From positions 1-64,000 of the forward strand of contig NZ_JAFKOH010000012.1 in NCBI RefSeq assembly GCF_017303375.1: a stretch of DNA of 64,000 nucleotides, read 5' to 3'. Below are positions 1 through 8,152 of the stretch, piece by piece. Numbering within the stretch: the first letter of the stretch is position 1; each line of letters starts with the position of its first letter. The translations under genes were made by a program, and so were the position numbers. The notes beneath the pieces are model-generated. The model ran no database searches, was not told the origin of the DNA, and was given only the letters and a program-made list of their open reading frames with translations. This stretch comes from Bacillus sp. NTK074B. GTDB taxonomy: Bacteria > Bacillota > Bacilli > Bacillales > Bacillaceae_B.

Positions 1-80
1 CGCCCCGCGGAAAGCGAGCACCTGTAGCGGAAATCAACCGCCACTCGTTACATCCAAAAGCAACAATGTTTACGAAAGCA
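1..80. repeat. Right end of a TIR-type dispersed repeat, cut by window start
   Basis: The first 80 bases match, with few changes, the end of the composite repeat at 31404-32231 and, in inverse orientation, the starts of those at 8153 and 46013. The outer boundary (59-80) is the conserved end, reading AGCAACAATGTTTACGAAAG. The rest of the copy lies outside the window. No reading frame of note is present. Confidence 0.8.
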
Positions 81-147
81 GCCTATTAAATAGAGGGGAG
101 GCACTTATCCGTTAGGAGATCAGGTTAAGCCCCTGTGCCGATAAATA

Positions 148-327
148 GACGGAGAAATTCCGCTAAATAGTCATTATTTCTTCATAATAACTGAAATAGA
201 CGGAAAGATTCCGCCTATTCACTCGAAAAATAGTAAAATGGCTGATTCTTCTATGCATAAGCGGAAATTCTCCGCTTAATTATCCCGAAATAAGTTCCAT
301 TCTAGATGTAACCGGAAATTCTCCGCT
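148..327. repeat. Four short palindromes of the CGGAAATTCTCCG type
   Basis: Four related short palindromes with a CGGA...TCCG shape begin at 150, 201, 262 and 313. The last two share CGGAAATTCTCCGCTTA exactly. The starts are 51, 61 and 51 bp apart, close to whole turns of the helix. The tract fills the otherwise gene-free stretch 81-370. Confidence 0.7.
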
Positions 328-378
328 TATTTTACTTATACTGGTTCTTCTATAGAGGGCGAGAGATCACGATAAAAA

Positions 379-405
379 AACTCGCCAAGTGTACTGCGGC
401 GAGTT
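379..405 (-). terminator. Intrinsic terminator downstream of the SDR gene
   Basis: On the minus strand AACTCGCC pairs with GGCGAGTT around an 11-base loop and is followed by a run of T. It backs up the hairpin at 422-454. Confidence 0.8.
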
Positions 406-421
406 CAATTCATTTCGTCAA

Positions 422-454
422 AAAGTGCCCCACTTCATAGAAGCAAGGCACTTT
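422..454 (-). terminator. First terminator after the SDR gene
   Basis: On the minus strand AAAGTGCC and GGCACTTT form a stem just after the stop codon of the reductase gene, followed by a short T run. Confidence 0.7.
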
Positions 455-462
455 GTAACTGT

Positions 463-1503
463 CTATTTTCTGATAAGCCCGTCCCGTTTCATCTGATTCA
501 CTTGATCTGTGAATGTCGTTTCGAGACTTCTATAGGTCATGCCAAGCTCTTTGATGCTTTTCTCCGTATTAAATTTCACCGGAAGCCCGACATTTTTGCT
601 CACATAAGGTCTTGTAAGGCCCACTGCAGGTGCGATCAGCCAGATGAGAGGCTTGGGGACGACCCTGGTCGGAAGGGGATACTCGTTAGGGAAGTTCCTT
701 TCAATCAGTTTCGCGATTTCTTTGAACGTGATTTCTCCGCCTGAAAGGATGTAGCGTCCTTTCGCTTCCGGAGTGAATGCCGCGAGCATATGGGCTTTCG
801 CGATGTCCCTTACGTCGACGACACCTGTTGCGAGATCCGGTACGCCGGTTTTAAAACCTCCGGTCAGAAATGATAGAATCGTAGACGTGCTTGTGGAGTC
901 TGTCCGTTTGGTGAGGGCCGGTCCCATGACGAAGGACGGATTGATGGTGACGAGATCCCAGCGGTCCTGGGATTTCACCATCTTCCAAGCTTCCTTTTCC
1001 GCCACGGTCTTGGAGTAATTGTAAGGCTGATGTTCCGTGGAACTCGTCGTATTCCAATCCTCTTCTGTGAAATGGGGTTTGCCCTTCATATCGAGATGAT
1101 CCCCGAAGATCGCGACGACGCTGCTCGTCAACACTACACGCTTGACAGACTCAGCTTTATTCACGGATGACAGCACATTTTGCGTCCCTTTTTTCGCCGG
1201 CTCCACAAGTTCTTTTACTGGGTCTTTGATGCCGTTAATCAAAAATGGCGATGCTGTATGGAAGACGTACTCCGCCCCATCGGCGGCTTTATCGAAGCTT
1301 CCTTCCTTCAAAAGGTCCGCTTCGAAGAGTGTCAATGTCCCGGGAGTCGAGCTTTCGATGTCTTTAAGATGCTGGTATTTTTCTTTTTTTTGCAGGCTGC
1401 GGACGGTTGTTCTCACGTCATGACCTTGTTCCAGGAGTTCTTTCACGAGCCAGGAGGCCACAAACCCTGTTCCGCCGGTTACGAGTACGGTTGTTTGATT
1501 CAT
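463..1503 (-). CDS. NAD(P)-dependent epimerase/reductase, extended SDR family
   Basis: The protein has 346 residues if it starts at the ATG at 1503, which follows AAGGGTGAT; an in-frame start 30 bases upstream has no ribosome site. A Rossmann dinucleotide motif TGGTGFVAS lies at residues 9-17. The catalytic SDR pair is Y161-x3-K165, with serines at 127-128. Overall it resembles the dihydroflavonol-4-reductase / aldehyde reductase branch that reduces carbonyls with NADPH; the substrate cannot be read from sequence. It stands alone, with its own terminators and a striking palindrome at its promoter (1557-1582), so it is probably controlled by a dedicated repressor. Confidence 0.85.
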   Translation of the reverse strand: MNQTTVLVTGGTGFVASWLVKELLEQGHDVRTTVRSLQKKEKYQHLKDIESSTPGTLTLFEADLLKEGSFDKAADGAEYVFHTASPFLINGIKDPVKELVEPAKKGTQNVLSSVNKAESVKRVVLTSSVVAIFGDHLDMKGKPHFTEEDWNTTSSTEHQPYNYSKTVAEKEAWKMVKSQDRWDLVTINPSFVMGPALTKRTDSTSTSTILSFLTGGFKTGVPDLATGVVDVRDIAKAHMLAAFTPEAKGRYILSGGEITFKEIAKLIERNFPNEYPLPTRVVPKPLIWLIAPAVGLTRPYVSKNVGLPVKFNTEKSIKELGMTYRSLETTFTDQVNQMKRDGLIRK

Positions 1504-1533
1504 GCGATCACCCTTCTTTCGTTTTTTATACAA

Positions 1534-1548
1534 GAGGTCCGTCCCTCT
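1534..1548. repeat. GAGGGACGGACCT motif, copy 1
   Basis: GAGGTCCGTCCCTCT lies in the leader of the SDR gene. It is one of at least seven copies of this motif in the window, five of them between 1.5 and 3.8 kb. Confidence 0.8.
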
Positions 1549-1556
1549 AATTGGTT

Positions 1557-1582
1557 TATATGTTTAAAACTTTAAACATATA
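1557..1582 (-). promoter_or_regulatory. Perfect 12-bp-arm palindrome, likely operator of the SDR gene
   Basis: TATATGTTTAAA and TTTAAACATATA form perfect 12-base arms around a 2-base spacer, 54-79 bases upstream of the start codon at 1503. The A/T-rich arms can also supply promoter elements. A MarR-, HxlR- or TetR-type dimer is the natural reader, but no candidate regulator gene is adjacent. Confidence 0.65.
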
Positions 1583-1592
1583 ATATAAAAGC

Positions 1593-1621
1593 AAAGCCCC
1601 TTCTGTCAAATAGAAAGGGCT
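1593..1621 (-). terminator. speB terminator
   Basis: AGCCCTTTCT pairs with AGAAGGGGCT on the minus strand, 10 bases past the speB stop, and runs into a T-rich stretch. Confidence 0.75.
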
Positions 1622-1630
1622 GTCAGCTGA

Positions 1631-2503
1631 TTACTTTACCCAGCCAAGAAGCATTTCACGGATCAGCTTGCTTGCCGTGTTCGCTGTCTGCTCGGATGGG
1701 TCGTAGATCGGCGCTACTTCTACAAGGTCTGCTCCCACGACATTGACGTCTGAGTGAGCAATCGCGTGGATGGATGCCAATAATTCCTTCGATGTGATTC
1801 CGCCGCAATCCACGGTTCCTGTACCAGGAGCATGGGCAGGGTCCAACACGTCAATATCGATCGTCACATAGACAGGACGTCCTGCAAGCTCTGGAAGGAT
1901 TTCCTTCAATGGCTCAAGCACCTCGAATTTCGAAATGTGCATACCGTTATCCTTCGCCCATTGGAATTCTTCTTTCATGCCGGAACGGATCCCAAATGAA
2001 TAGACGTTCTTCGGTCCGATATGCTCGGCGATCTTGCGGATCGGAGTCGAGTGGGATAATGGCTCTCCTTCATACTCTTCACGAAGGTCGGTGTGAGCGT
2101 CCATATGGATGATCGCCAGGTCCGGATATTTCTTCGCGATGGCTTTCATGACGGGCCATGAAACCAGGTGCTCTCCACCCATTCCGAATGGGATCTTTCC
2201 GTCGCCCAGAACGCCGTCGATATAATCTTCTATCATATCGATGCTTCGCTGCGGATTACCGAATGGCAGTGGAATATCACCGGCATCATAGTATTTCACT
2301 TCTTCAAGCTCACGGTCTAAATACGCACTGTACTCTTCCAACCCGATCGACACCTCGCGGATACGGGCAGGACCGAAACGGGAACCCGGTCGGTAGCTCA
2401 CCGTCCAATCCATGGGCATCCCATAAAGAACAACCTGGCTGTCCTCATAAGATGGATGACTCTTAATAAACACATTACCTGAATAAGCCTCATCAAAACG
2501 CAT
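1631..2503 (-). CDS. speB: Agmatinase SpeB
   Basis: Agmatinase hydrolyses agmatine to putrescine and urea in the cytosol, giving the substrate for SpeE. The 290-residue length equals that of B. subtilis SpeB. The ureohydrolase manganese ligands are visible: H112 in GGEH, D135/H137/D139 in HMDAHTD, and D216/D218 in TIDIDVLD. The start at MRFDEAYSG is preceded by AGAGAGG; an upstream in-frame start would read through the repeat leader and is unlikely. It lies 106 bases downstream of speE on the same strand, and the hairpin repeat at 2526-2561 sits in that gap. Confidence 0.97.
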   Translation of the reverse strand: MRFDEAYSGNVFIKSHPSYEDSQVVLYGMPMDWTVSYRPGSRFGPARIREVSIGLEEYSAYLDRELEEVKYYDAGDIPLPFGNPQRSIDMIEDYIDGVLGDGKIPFGMGGEHLVSWPVMKAIAKKYPDLAIIHMDAHTDLREEYEGEPLSHSTPIRKIAEHIGPKNVYSFGIRSGMKEEFQWAKDNGMHISKFEVLEPLKEILPELAGRPVYVTIDIDVLDPAHAPGTGTVDCGGITSKELLASIHAIAHSDVNVVGADLVEVAPIYDPSEQTANTASKLIREMLLGWVK

Positions 2504-2525
2504 ATTCTTCAACCTCTCTTTTTTA

Positions 2526-2561
2526 GGAGAGGGACGGACCTTTGTTAAGGTCCGTCCCTCC
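2526..2561. repeat. Inverted pair of GAGGGACGGACC motifs between speE and speB
   Basis: Two copies of the motif face each other (GAGGGACGGACC ... GGTCCGTCCCTC) around an 8-base loop and could form a 12-pair hairpin in the speE-speB transcript. There is no T run, so it is not an ordinary terminator; it may process or stabilise the messenger, or simply be a mobile repeat. Confidence 0.75.
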
Positions 2562-2588
2562 TTGATATTATAGGATTTCACCTTTAAA

Positions 2589-2607
2589 TTTGAGGTCCGT
2601 CCCTCAA
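2589..2607. repeat. GAGGGACGGACCT motif with palindromic edges
   Basis: TTTGAGG ... CCTCAAA frames another copy, immediately after the speE stop codon region. Confidence 0.7.
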
Positions 2608-2609
2608 AC

Positions 2610-3440
2610 TTATTTTGTCAGGTCTTTGACGAATTTCGGCAGGGCGAATGCTGCGTTGTGCAGTTCCGGTGTGTAGTATTTGGTTTCGATGTCGTGGAAA
2701 CGCTCTGCCGGTACTTCGATCGGGTCGTGCTTTTTGGAGCCGATGGTGAATGCCCACAGTCCGCTTGGGTATGTCGGGATATTCGCTGTGTACAGGCGTG
2801 TAATCGGGAAGATTTCCTTCACGTCGCTTTGTACCTGGCGGATAAGATCCGCTTTGAACCAAGGGTTATCACATTGAGCAACGAAGATTCCGTCTTCTTT
2901 CAATGCTTTTGAGATTCCTGCGTAGAATCCTTTTGTGAACAGGTTGACTGCTGGTCCGACTGGCTCAGTGGAATCCACCATGATCACGTCATATTCGTTT
3001 TCACTTTTCGCGATGTGCATGAAGCCATCGCCCACTTGTACGTCCACGCGCTCGTTTTCAAGTTCTCCCGCAATCTCAGGAAGATACTTCTTGGAGTACT
3101 CGATCACTTTCCCATCGATTTCAACAAGAACGGCTTTCTTCACGCTTGGGTGCTTCAATACTTCACGGATGACGCCGCCGTCTCCTCCGCCTACAACCAA
3201 TACGTTTTCTGGATTCGGGTGCGTGAATAATGGAACATGTGCCACCATCTCATGATAAACGAACTCATCTTTCTGGCTCGTCATGACCATGCCGTCAAGG
3301 AACAGCATATTGCCCCATTCTTCTGTTTCAGCCATTTCAAGATATTGAAAATCCGTTTGCTCTGTATGTAAAGTCTTCTTGATTTTCATCGTGATTCCGA
3401 AGTTTTCTGTTTGTTTCTCTGTGTACCAAAGTCCACTCAT
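2610..3440 (-). CDS. speE: Spermidine synthase SpeE
   Basis: SpeE transfers the aminopropyl group of decarboxylated S-adenosylmethionine to putrescine, making spermidine. The 276-residue length matches B. subtilis SpeE. The methyltransferase-like nucleotide loop GGGDGG is at residues 84-89 and the catalytic aspartate is D156 in VDSTEP. The start at MSGLWYTEK follows AGAAGGGAAG. It is first in the speE-speB pair, the same order as in B. subtilis. Confidence 0.97.
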   Translation of the reverse strand: MSGLWYTEKQTENFGITMKIKKTLHTEQTDFQYLEMAETEEWGNMLFLDGMVMTSQKDEFVYHEMVAHVPLFTHPNPENVLVVGGGDGGVIREVLKHPSVKKAVLVEIDGKVIEYSKKYLPEIAGELENERVDVQVGDGFMHIAKSENEYDVIMVDSTEPVGPAVNLFTKGFYAGISKALKEDGIFVAQCDNPWFKADLIRQVQSDVKEIFPITRLYTANIPTYPSGLWAFTIGSKKHDPIEVPAERFHDIETKYYTPELHNAAFALPKFVKDLTK

Positions 3441-3850
3441 TGTTTCAACTTCCCTTCTTGTTTTCATATTTTTATCGGTTTTTCCAGCATAGGTCGATCT
3501 TCGCCGTCAAAATCATATACCACTAGTTTGAGTTTTCCCACATTCATCTAAAGGACAAGGTCAAGCGAAAGCCTGACATAACGGTCTTTACTCCTATTTA
3601 TAAAAACATCCGCGTCGGACATCATTTTTATCCTTCCCTATCATGATAAATACAAACATGAGAAAAAGTATAGTGGAATCTAGCAAAATTTCAAGTGAAA
3701 TTTTTTCTAAACCTTTGATGTTTAAAATCTCGTAAATCTTTTCATACTAATACTACACGTTAATCAGTATAAACCAATGCACTGATATAAAAAAATCCAA
3801 GGTCCGTCCCTCAAGAGATGCGGGCCATTGTAGAGAAAGTAGGGAGAGGT
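3441..3850. other. Divergent intergenic region speE / pbpG
   Basis: This 410-base stretch must hold both promoters. A GTTTA and CATACTA pair separated by 18 bases (3720-3749) is a weak candidate for a forespore (sigma-F/G) promoter of pbpG. A GAGGGACGGACCT copy lies at 3799-3815, 36 bases before the pbpG start. No gene is seen. Confidence 0.4.
3799..3815. repeat. GAGGGACGGACCT motif upstream of pbpG
   Basis: AAGGTCCGTCCCTCAAG lies within the pbpG leader; it is the fifth copy in 2.3 kb. Confidence 0.75.
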
Positions 3851-5911
3851 ATGGAACTGATGGCTCGAATGGAGAAGACAAAGAAATATGCGAGATTTGC
3901 AGTGGTGGGGGCCCTCGCGGCTATGGTCCTCTTTATGATCGGGATCATGGGGGTTTTGATTTATGCCAAGGTACAGGGTCCCCCGCCCCTTGCCGTCCCT
4001 CAATCTACTTTGATCTACAGTGAGGACGGTTCTGTCATAGGAGAAACGAATACAGGGGAGAAGCGCTATTGGGTGGGGCTGAAGGAAATCTCGCCGGCCC
4101 TCATAGAAGCGACCATTTCCATTGAGGATAAAATGTTTTACGAGCATTACGGGTTTGATTTAAAACGGATGGCCGGAGCCGCACTCGCCGACGTCAAAGC
4201 CATGTCGAAGGTACAGGGAGCAAGTACCATTTCCCAGCAGTACGCTCGCAATCTATTTCTTTCCCATGACAAGACGTGGAAACGAAAGATCTCAGAAGCC
4301 CTCTATACGATTAGGATCGAGATGAACTACTCCAAGAAGGACATTCTAGAAGGCTACTTAAATACCATCTACTACGGACACGGAGCATACGGGGTCCAGG
4401 CAGCGAGTCAGTACTATTTCGGCAAGGACGCCAATCAATTATCCGTTTCAGAAGCGGCCATGCTCGCCGGGATACCGAAAGCACCGTCCTACTATTCGCC
4501 GGTCACCCATATGGACAATGCCAAGAAGCGCCAGGAACTCATCCTTCAGTCCATGACCGGGGACGGATTCATCTCTAAAGAGCAGCAAACCGTTTCCAAA
4601 GCAGCACCGATTCGCATCACAGGGGAACACGCTCATCAAAAGGTGGAGACCGCCCCATATTTTCAAGATGTGGTCAAAAGCATCCTGCGCTCCGATTTGG
4701 GGATCGAGGAACGCACCATCGAAATGGGCGGGCTAAAGGTTTACACGACCCTCAACCCCGTTCATCAAAAAATCGCCGAGAAAGTCGTGAAGGAACAGAT
4801 TTCCGATGAATCCGATATCCAGCTTGGGTTCGTATCCATGAATCCGAAAAATGGAGATGTGACGGCTCTCGTCGGGGGACGGAATTATGAAGAAAGTCCG
4901 TTTAACCGTGCCGTACAGGCAATCCGCCAGCCGGGGTCGACCATCAAGCCGCTTCTCTACTATTCTGCTTTAAAGCAGGGGTTTACGCCCTCTACGACGA
5001 TGAAAAGCGAGATGACGTCTTTCACGTTCGATAATGGGAAAAAGTATACACCACATAACTACAACAATAAATACGCAGATGGCGATATTACCCTGGCACA
5101 GGCAATCGCCCTGTCCGATAACGTCTATGCCGTGAAGACCCACCTCTTCATCGGCCAGGATACCTTGACGGAGACGGCTAAAGATAAGTTCGGATTAACC
5201 ACCAAAGTGAAGAAATACCCGTCATCCGCACTCGGTACATCCGGTGCTAGAGTCATCGATATGGTCAACGCCTACAGCATCTTTGCCAACGGCGGTTACA
5301 AAGTAAAGCCCGTCTTCATCACCAAAGTGGAGGACTGGTCAGGTAACGTCATTTATGAACGTGAATCGAAAAAAGAGCAGGTATTGGACCCCGACCTGAC
5401 GTATGTCATGACTCATATGCTAACGGGAATATTCGACCCCAAGCTCAACGATTACTCGACGGTGACAGGAATCCAAATTCGGAAAGACGCCACCCGCCCC
5501 TATGCAGGGAAATCCGGGACGACCAACACGGACAACTGGATGATCGGCTACTCTCCTCAACTGACGGCGGGCGTCTGGACCGGATATGACAGAGAAAAAG
5601 AAATCTCATTGGTCGACGATAAATACTATGCCAAGAAAATCTGGGTCCACTTCATGGAAGAAGCCCTGAAGGACGAACCCGTCAAAAACTTCAAACCGAC
5701 AAAAGGCGTTGTCGGCGTAGCAGTGAATCCGCATAACGGACTGCTTGCAACCGAAGACTGCCCGGTGCAGCGCTTCACCTACTTCGTCAAAGGAACCGAA
5801 CCGACTGAATACTGCCATGAACATCTAGGTGAGAAAGAAGAACCTAAAGAAAAAGCGCCGGAGAAAGAGAAAAAATCTTGGTATGATAAAGTGAAGGACT
5901 GGATTTTTTAA
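3851..5911 (+). CDS. pbpG: Bifunctional class A penicillin-binding protein 2d (PBP2d)
   Basis: The 686-residue protein is a membrane-anchored peptidoglycan glycosyltransferase/transpeptidase. After a short basic N-terminus comes one membrane span (residues about 15-40). The GT51 domain shows EDKMFYEHYGFD, GASTISQQYARN and EGYLNTIYYGHGAYG. The transpeptidase domain has the SxxK serine S363 (STIK), SDN and KSGTT. The C-terminus is lysine/glutamate rich. Length and order fit B. subtilis PbpG (691 residues), a forespore enzyme that helps make spore peptidoglycan. I chose the ATG at 3851 because it follows GGGAGAGG; an ATG at 3818 lacks a site. Confidence 0.93.
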   Translation: MELMARMEKTKKYARFAVVGALAAMVLFMIGIMGVLIYAKVQGPPPLAVPQSTLIYSEDGSVIGETNTGEKRYWVGLKEISPALIEATISIEDKMFYEHYGFDLKRMAGAALADVKAMSKVQGASTISQQYARNLFLSHDKTWKRKISEALYTIRIEMNYSKKDILEGYLNTIYYGHGAYGVQAASQYYFGKDANQLSVSEAAMLAGIPKAPSYYSPVTHMDNAKKRQELILQSMTGDGFISKEQQTVSKAAPIRITGEHAHQKVETAPYFQDVVKSILRSDLGIEERTIEMGGLKVYTTLNPVHQKIAEKVVKEQISDESDIQLGFVSMNPKNGDVTALVGGRNYEESPFNRAVQAIRQPGSTIKPLLYYSALKQGFTPSTTMKSEMTSFTFDNGKKYTPHNYNNKYADGDITLAQAIALSDNVYAVKTHLFIGQDTLTETAKDKFGLTTKVKKYPSSALGTSGARVIDMVNAYSIFANGGYKVKPVFITKVEDWSGNVIYERESKKEQVLDPDLTYVMTHMLTGIFDPKLNDYSTVTGIQIRKDATRPYAGKSGTTNTDNWMIGYSPQLTAGVWTGYDREKEISLVDDKYYAKKIWVHFMEEALKDEPVKNFKPTKGVVGVAVNPHNGLLATEDCPVQRFTYFVKGTEPTEYCHEHLGEKEEPKEKAPEKEKKSWYDKVKDWIF

Positions 5912-5913
5912 CA

Positions 5914-6166
5914 GAAAAGCGGAAGGGGCTTGCCCTGGGGCGACAAGCATAAGACGAGTAACCCGGAAAGGCGCTCTTTGCCTTTTTGGGTTACTTGGCT
6001 TATGACCTCGAGCCCCAAGCCCCCGGAGCTGGACAGGACGAAAAGCGGAGGCGGCTCGGTCAGAGGCGACAAGCATAAGGTGAACCTACCGGAAAGGCGT
6101 TCTTTGCCTTTTTGGTAGGTTCACCTTATGACCTCGAGCCTCTAGCCGCCGGAGCTGGACACCTCG
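5914..6166. repeat. Two tandem 126-bp hairpin units
   Basis: Two units (5914-6039 and 6040-6165) start with GAAAAGCGGA and share CGACAAGCATAAG and CTTATGACCTCGAG. Between these, each unit has its own long stem: one pairs GAGTAACCC with GGGTTACTT, the other GGTGAACCTACC with GGTAGGTTCACC. Both have AGGC...GCCT loops. The array begins three bases after the pbpG stop codon, and a third unit is cut short near 6180. Similar units recur at 31774-32140 and 46130-46300. Confidence 0.85.
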
Positions 6167-6211
6167 AAAAGCGGAGGCCTCTCGATCAAGAAAAAACGAG
6201 TGTTCACCATT

Positions 6212-6305
6212 TGGCACGAGTTTGGTCGAAGGTGGCACAAGTTTTCCCGGAATTGGCACGAGTTCGCCAGAAACTGGCACAAGTTCAACCAAAACTGGCT
6301 CAACG
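6212..6305. repeat. Phased 21-bp repeats with TGGCACRAGTT core
   Basis: TGGCACGAGTT or TGGCACAAGTT begins at 6212, 6233, 6254 and 6275, with a degenerate fifth copy (TGGCTCAA) at 6296. The period is exactly 21 bases. The 10 bases between cores vary freely. It directly follows the hairpin array in the convergent pbpG/ywhD gap. Confidence 0.85.
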
Positions 6306-6364
6306 AAATCCTATTTTTCCCCACTAAACCTTAACCACACACGATATATCTATAAAATCAAAAC

Positions 6365-6400
6365 GAAAGACCCCGGGTTTGTGCGAACCCGGGGTCTTTC
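6365..6400. terminator. Strong hairpin between pbpG and ywhD
   Basis: GAAAGACCCCGGGTT pairs perfectly over 15 bases with its complement around a 6-base loop. It lies between convergent genes; the T-rich flank is better on the minus strand, but it could serve both. Confidence 0.75.
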
Positions 6401-6514
6401 ATGTCCTAGTTTATGTGCAAACTGTGATTTAAGTGTACTTTTTTTCTTCCATAAGGGCAAGATGTGAACGACGAATTCAAATAAATGTCACACTTTGTTC
6501 ACAAAAGGACATGT

Positions 6515-7018
6515 TTATATTTTTAACGCTTCCTTCAGCTCATCCTTTGAACGTTCCCACATGCCTTCATCATGTTTCTTTAAGAAGTCTGTAAGGATGC
6601 CTTTTGATTTGTCATCCAGATGGTCAAGGACGATCTTCCGTTTGATGGATTTATCCATATTGTTCACGTGCTCCGGCATGGACTTGTAGCCTCTTCTCTT
6701 CCCGCGGTTCACGACGAGCTCACAAGCTGTCACACCGGCATAATACGGGCCGTCTTCCATCCGGTCGATGGTCACCCAGATCAGCCAGTAAAGCTTACCG
6801 CCTGCGGAGTCCTCACGGTTATTCGTAAATTTGATTCCCTTTTCAATCGGGCTTCTTGCGTGCATGGCACCGATTTCGATTGTCGCTTCCCCTTCTTCCA
6901 CATCGATCATCACAGGAGAAACATGATCAAGGCTTAATGACCCTACCCCATAGCCACCGTGGCCGTCTGTCGGATCACTTTTGATGATGTTGAATCCAAT
7001 GTTCTTTTTCTTTTCCAT
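6515..7018 (-). CDS. ywhD: YwhD family protein, function unknown
   Basis: The 167-residue soluble protein matches the conserved YwhD family by length, sequence character (FNIIKSDPTDGHGGYG near the N-terminus) and its place beside ywhC. No enzyme motif can be recognised. No signal peptide or membrane segment is present. It is co-directional with ywhC, whose stop lies 14 bases upstream of its start, so the two are probably co-transcribed. Confidence 0.85.
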   Translation of the reverse strand: MEKKKNIGFNIIKSDPTDGHGGYGVGSLSLDHVSPVMIDVEEGEATIEIGAMHARSPIEKGIKFTNNREDSAGGKLYWLIWVTIDRMEDGPYYAGVTACELVVNRGKRRGYKSMPEHVNNMDKSIKRKIVLDHLDDKSKGILTDFLKKHDEGMWERSKDELKEALKI

Positions 7019-7032
7019 GAAACTTCACTCCT

Positions 7033-7719
7033 CTAACTAAAGATTGAAAATATCGTCGTGAATATGGCACTGAATGCCTGGTTGGTTGCCGTCATTCCAC
7101 CCTGTAATAACGGCCAGATCGTATATTCATCAAGCGGCGTGATCACAATGATTAAAAAGAGTAATACGCCGTATTGCTCATACTGGGACAATTTTGCCCT
7201 GACATGGTTCGGGGACAGATCTTCTATGATCCGGTACCCGTCCAGTGGAGGGAACGGCAGTAAATTAAAGACGAACAATAATACATTTAAGTAAACGATC
7301 ATCTGCAAGAGATCGATGATGAACGGCGGCACACCGACACCACCCGTCACCCCTACAAAAAAGTAAAAGATCCCAAATGCAATAAACGCAAGCAGGAAGT
7401 TACTCAGTGGCCCGGCAACGGATACAAGCACACCCGCCAAACGCGGATTTTTGAAGCGGGATCTCATGACCGGAACCGGTCGTGCCCAGCCAAAGCCTGC
7501 AATTAATATTAAAAGGGTCCCGAACGGGTCCAGATGTTGAATCGGGTTTAGTGTGAGTCTTCCTTGATCCTTCGCTGTCGTATCCCCGAATTTATATGCC
7601 ACGAAGGCGTGGGCAAACTCATGGACCGTAAAGGCCATGATGAGGGAAATCACCACAAACGGAAGCTCTTCCAACCGAAAGACGGAAATCGACTCAAAAA
7701 GTGAGCTAATGGTATCCAA
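7033..7719 (-). CDS. ywhC: Site-2 protease-like membrane zinc metalloprotease YwhC
   Basis: The 228-residue protein has several membrane spans and the two signatures of M50 proteases: HEFAH at residues 33-37 (zinc ligands H33 and H37, catalytic E34) and NLLPFPPLDG, where D160 is the third ligand. It lacks a PDZ domain, as is usual for the short YwhC group. Members cleave peptide bonds within the membrane; the substrate is unknown. It is first in the ywhC-ywhD pair. Confidence 0.9.
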   Translation of the reverse strand: MDTISSLFESISVFRLEELPFVVISLIMAFTVHEFAHAFVAYKFGDTTAKDQGRLTLNPIQHLDPFGTLLILIAGFGWARPVPVMRSRFKNPRLAGVLVSVAGPLSNFLLAFIAFGIFYFFVGVTGGVGVPPFIIDLLQMIVYLNVLLFVFNLLPFPPLDGYRIIEDLSPNHVRAKLSQYEQYGVLLFLIIVITPLDEYTIWPLLQGGMTATNQAFSAIFTTIFSIFS

Positions 7720-7897
7720 AGTATGTATACTCCTTTAAAAAAAATGATTTACTTCCTTATTCCATAGTATACAGAAAAATTCCTGCATTCATGACAAGAT
7801 CCTATCAAACTTGCTCTCTGATCCCCTACCCATTACATTTAAAGAGTACGAGCCTACCACAGATTGTACCAAATCCCAAAGCAAGGAGCGAATCATA

Positions 7898-8083
7898 ATG
7901 CCTTATATCACCGTCAAAATGCTCGAAGGCCGTTCAGAAGAACAAAAACGCGCCCTCGTCGAAAAAGTGACCGAAGCCGTCAGCGAAACAACGGGAGCCC
8001 CTGAAGAAAAGATCGTCGTCTTTATTGAAGAAATGACAAAAGGTCACTATGCCGTCGGCGGCAAAAGATTAAGCGATCAATAA
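7898..8083 (+). CDS. ywhB: 4-oxalocrotonate tautomerase family protein YwhB
   Basis: The 61-residue protein begins Met-Pro-Tyr; after removal of methionine, Pro1 is the catalytic base of the tautomerase superfamily. The start follows AAGGAG; upstream in-frame starts were rejected because they lose the N-terminal proline. The length equals the family norm, which forms hexamers. B. subtilis YwhB tautomerises 2-hydroxymuconate in vitro, but its natural substrate is not established. Confidence 0.93.
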   Translation: MPYITVKMLEGRSEEQKRALVEKVTEAVSETTGAPEEKIVVFIEEMTKGHYAVGGKRLSDQ

Positions 8084-8094
8084 CCTGTCTAAGT

Positions 8095-8120
8095 CTGCCT
8101 GTTCTCCAGGCAGGCTTTAC
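8095..8120 (+). terminator. ywhB terminator
   Basis: CTGCCTG pairs with CAGGCAG, followed by GCTTTACTTT, 11 bases after the stop. Confidence 0.65.
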
Positions 8121-8152
8121 TTTATCCCTCCAAATGGATCTTTTCAGAAGGC

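Noticed and set aside
2526-2561. Ordinary terminator between speE and speB
   Set aside because: The stem is strong but no T run follows on the minus strand; treated as a repeat instead.
3764-4147. Minus-strand frame opposite the pbpG start
   Set aside because: It is a shadow of pbpG with no ribosome site or family likeness.
5825-6292. Several overlapping frames through the hairpin array on both strands
   Set aside because: They arise from repeated sequence, lack ribosome sites and have no coding character.
6212-6305. CRISPR-like look of short repeats with variable spacers
   Set aside because: Repeat plus spacer is only 21 bp, far shorter than any CRISPR array, and no cas genes are near.
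6142-6324. Minus-strand frame with a seven-residue repeat across the 21-bp tract
   Set aside because: The repeat follows from the 21-bp DNA period; there is no ribosome site, and the ATTGCGTC tract of the same design breaks frame, so coding is not the reason for the period.
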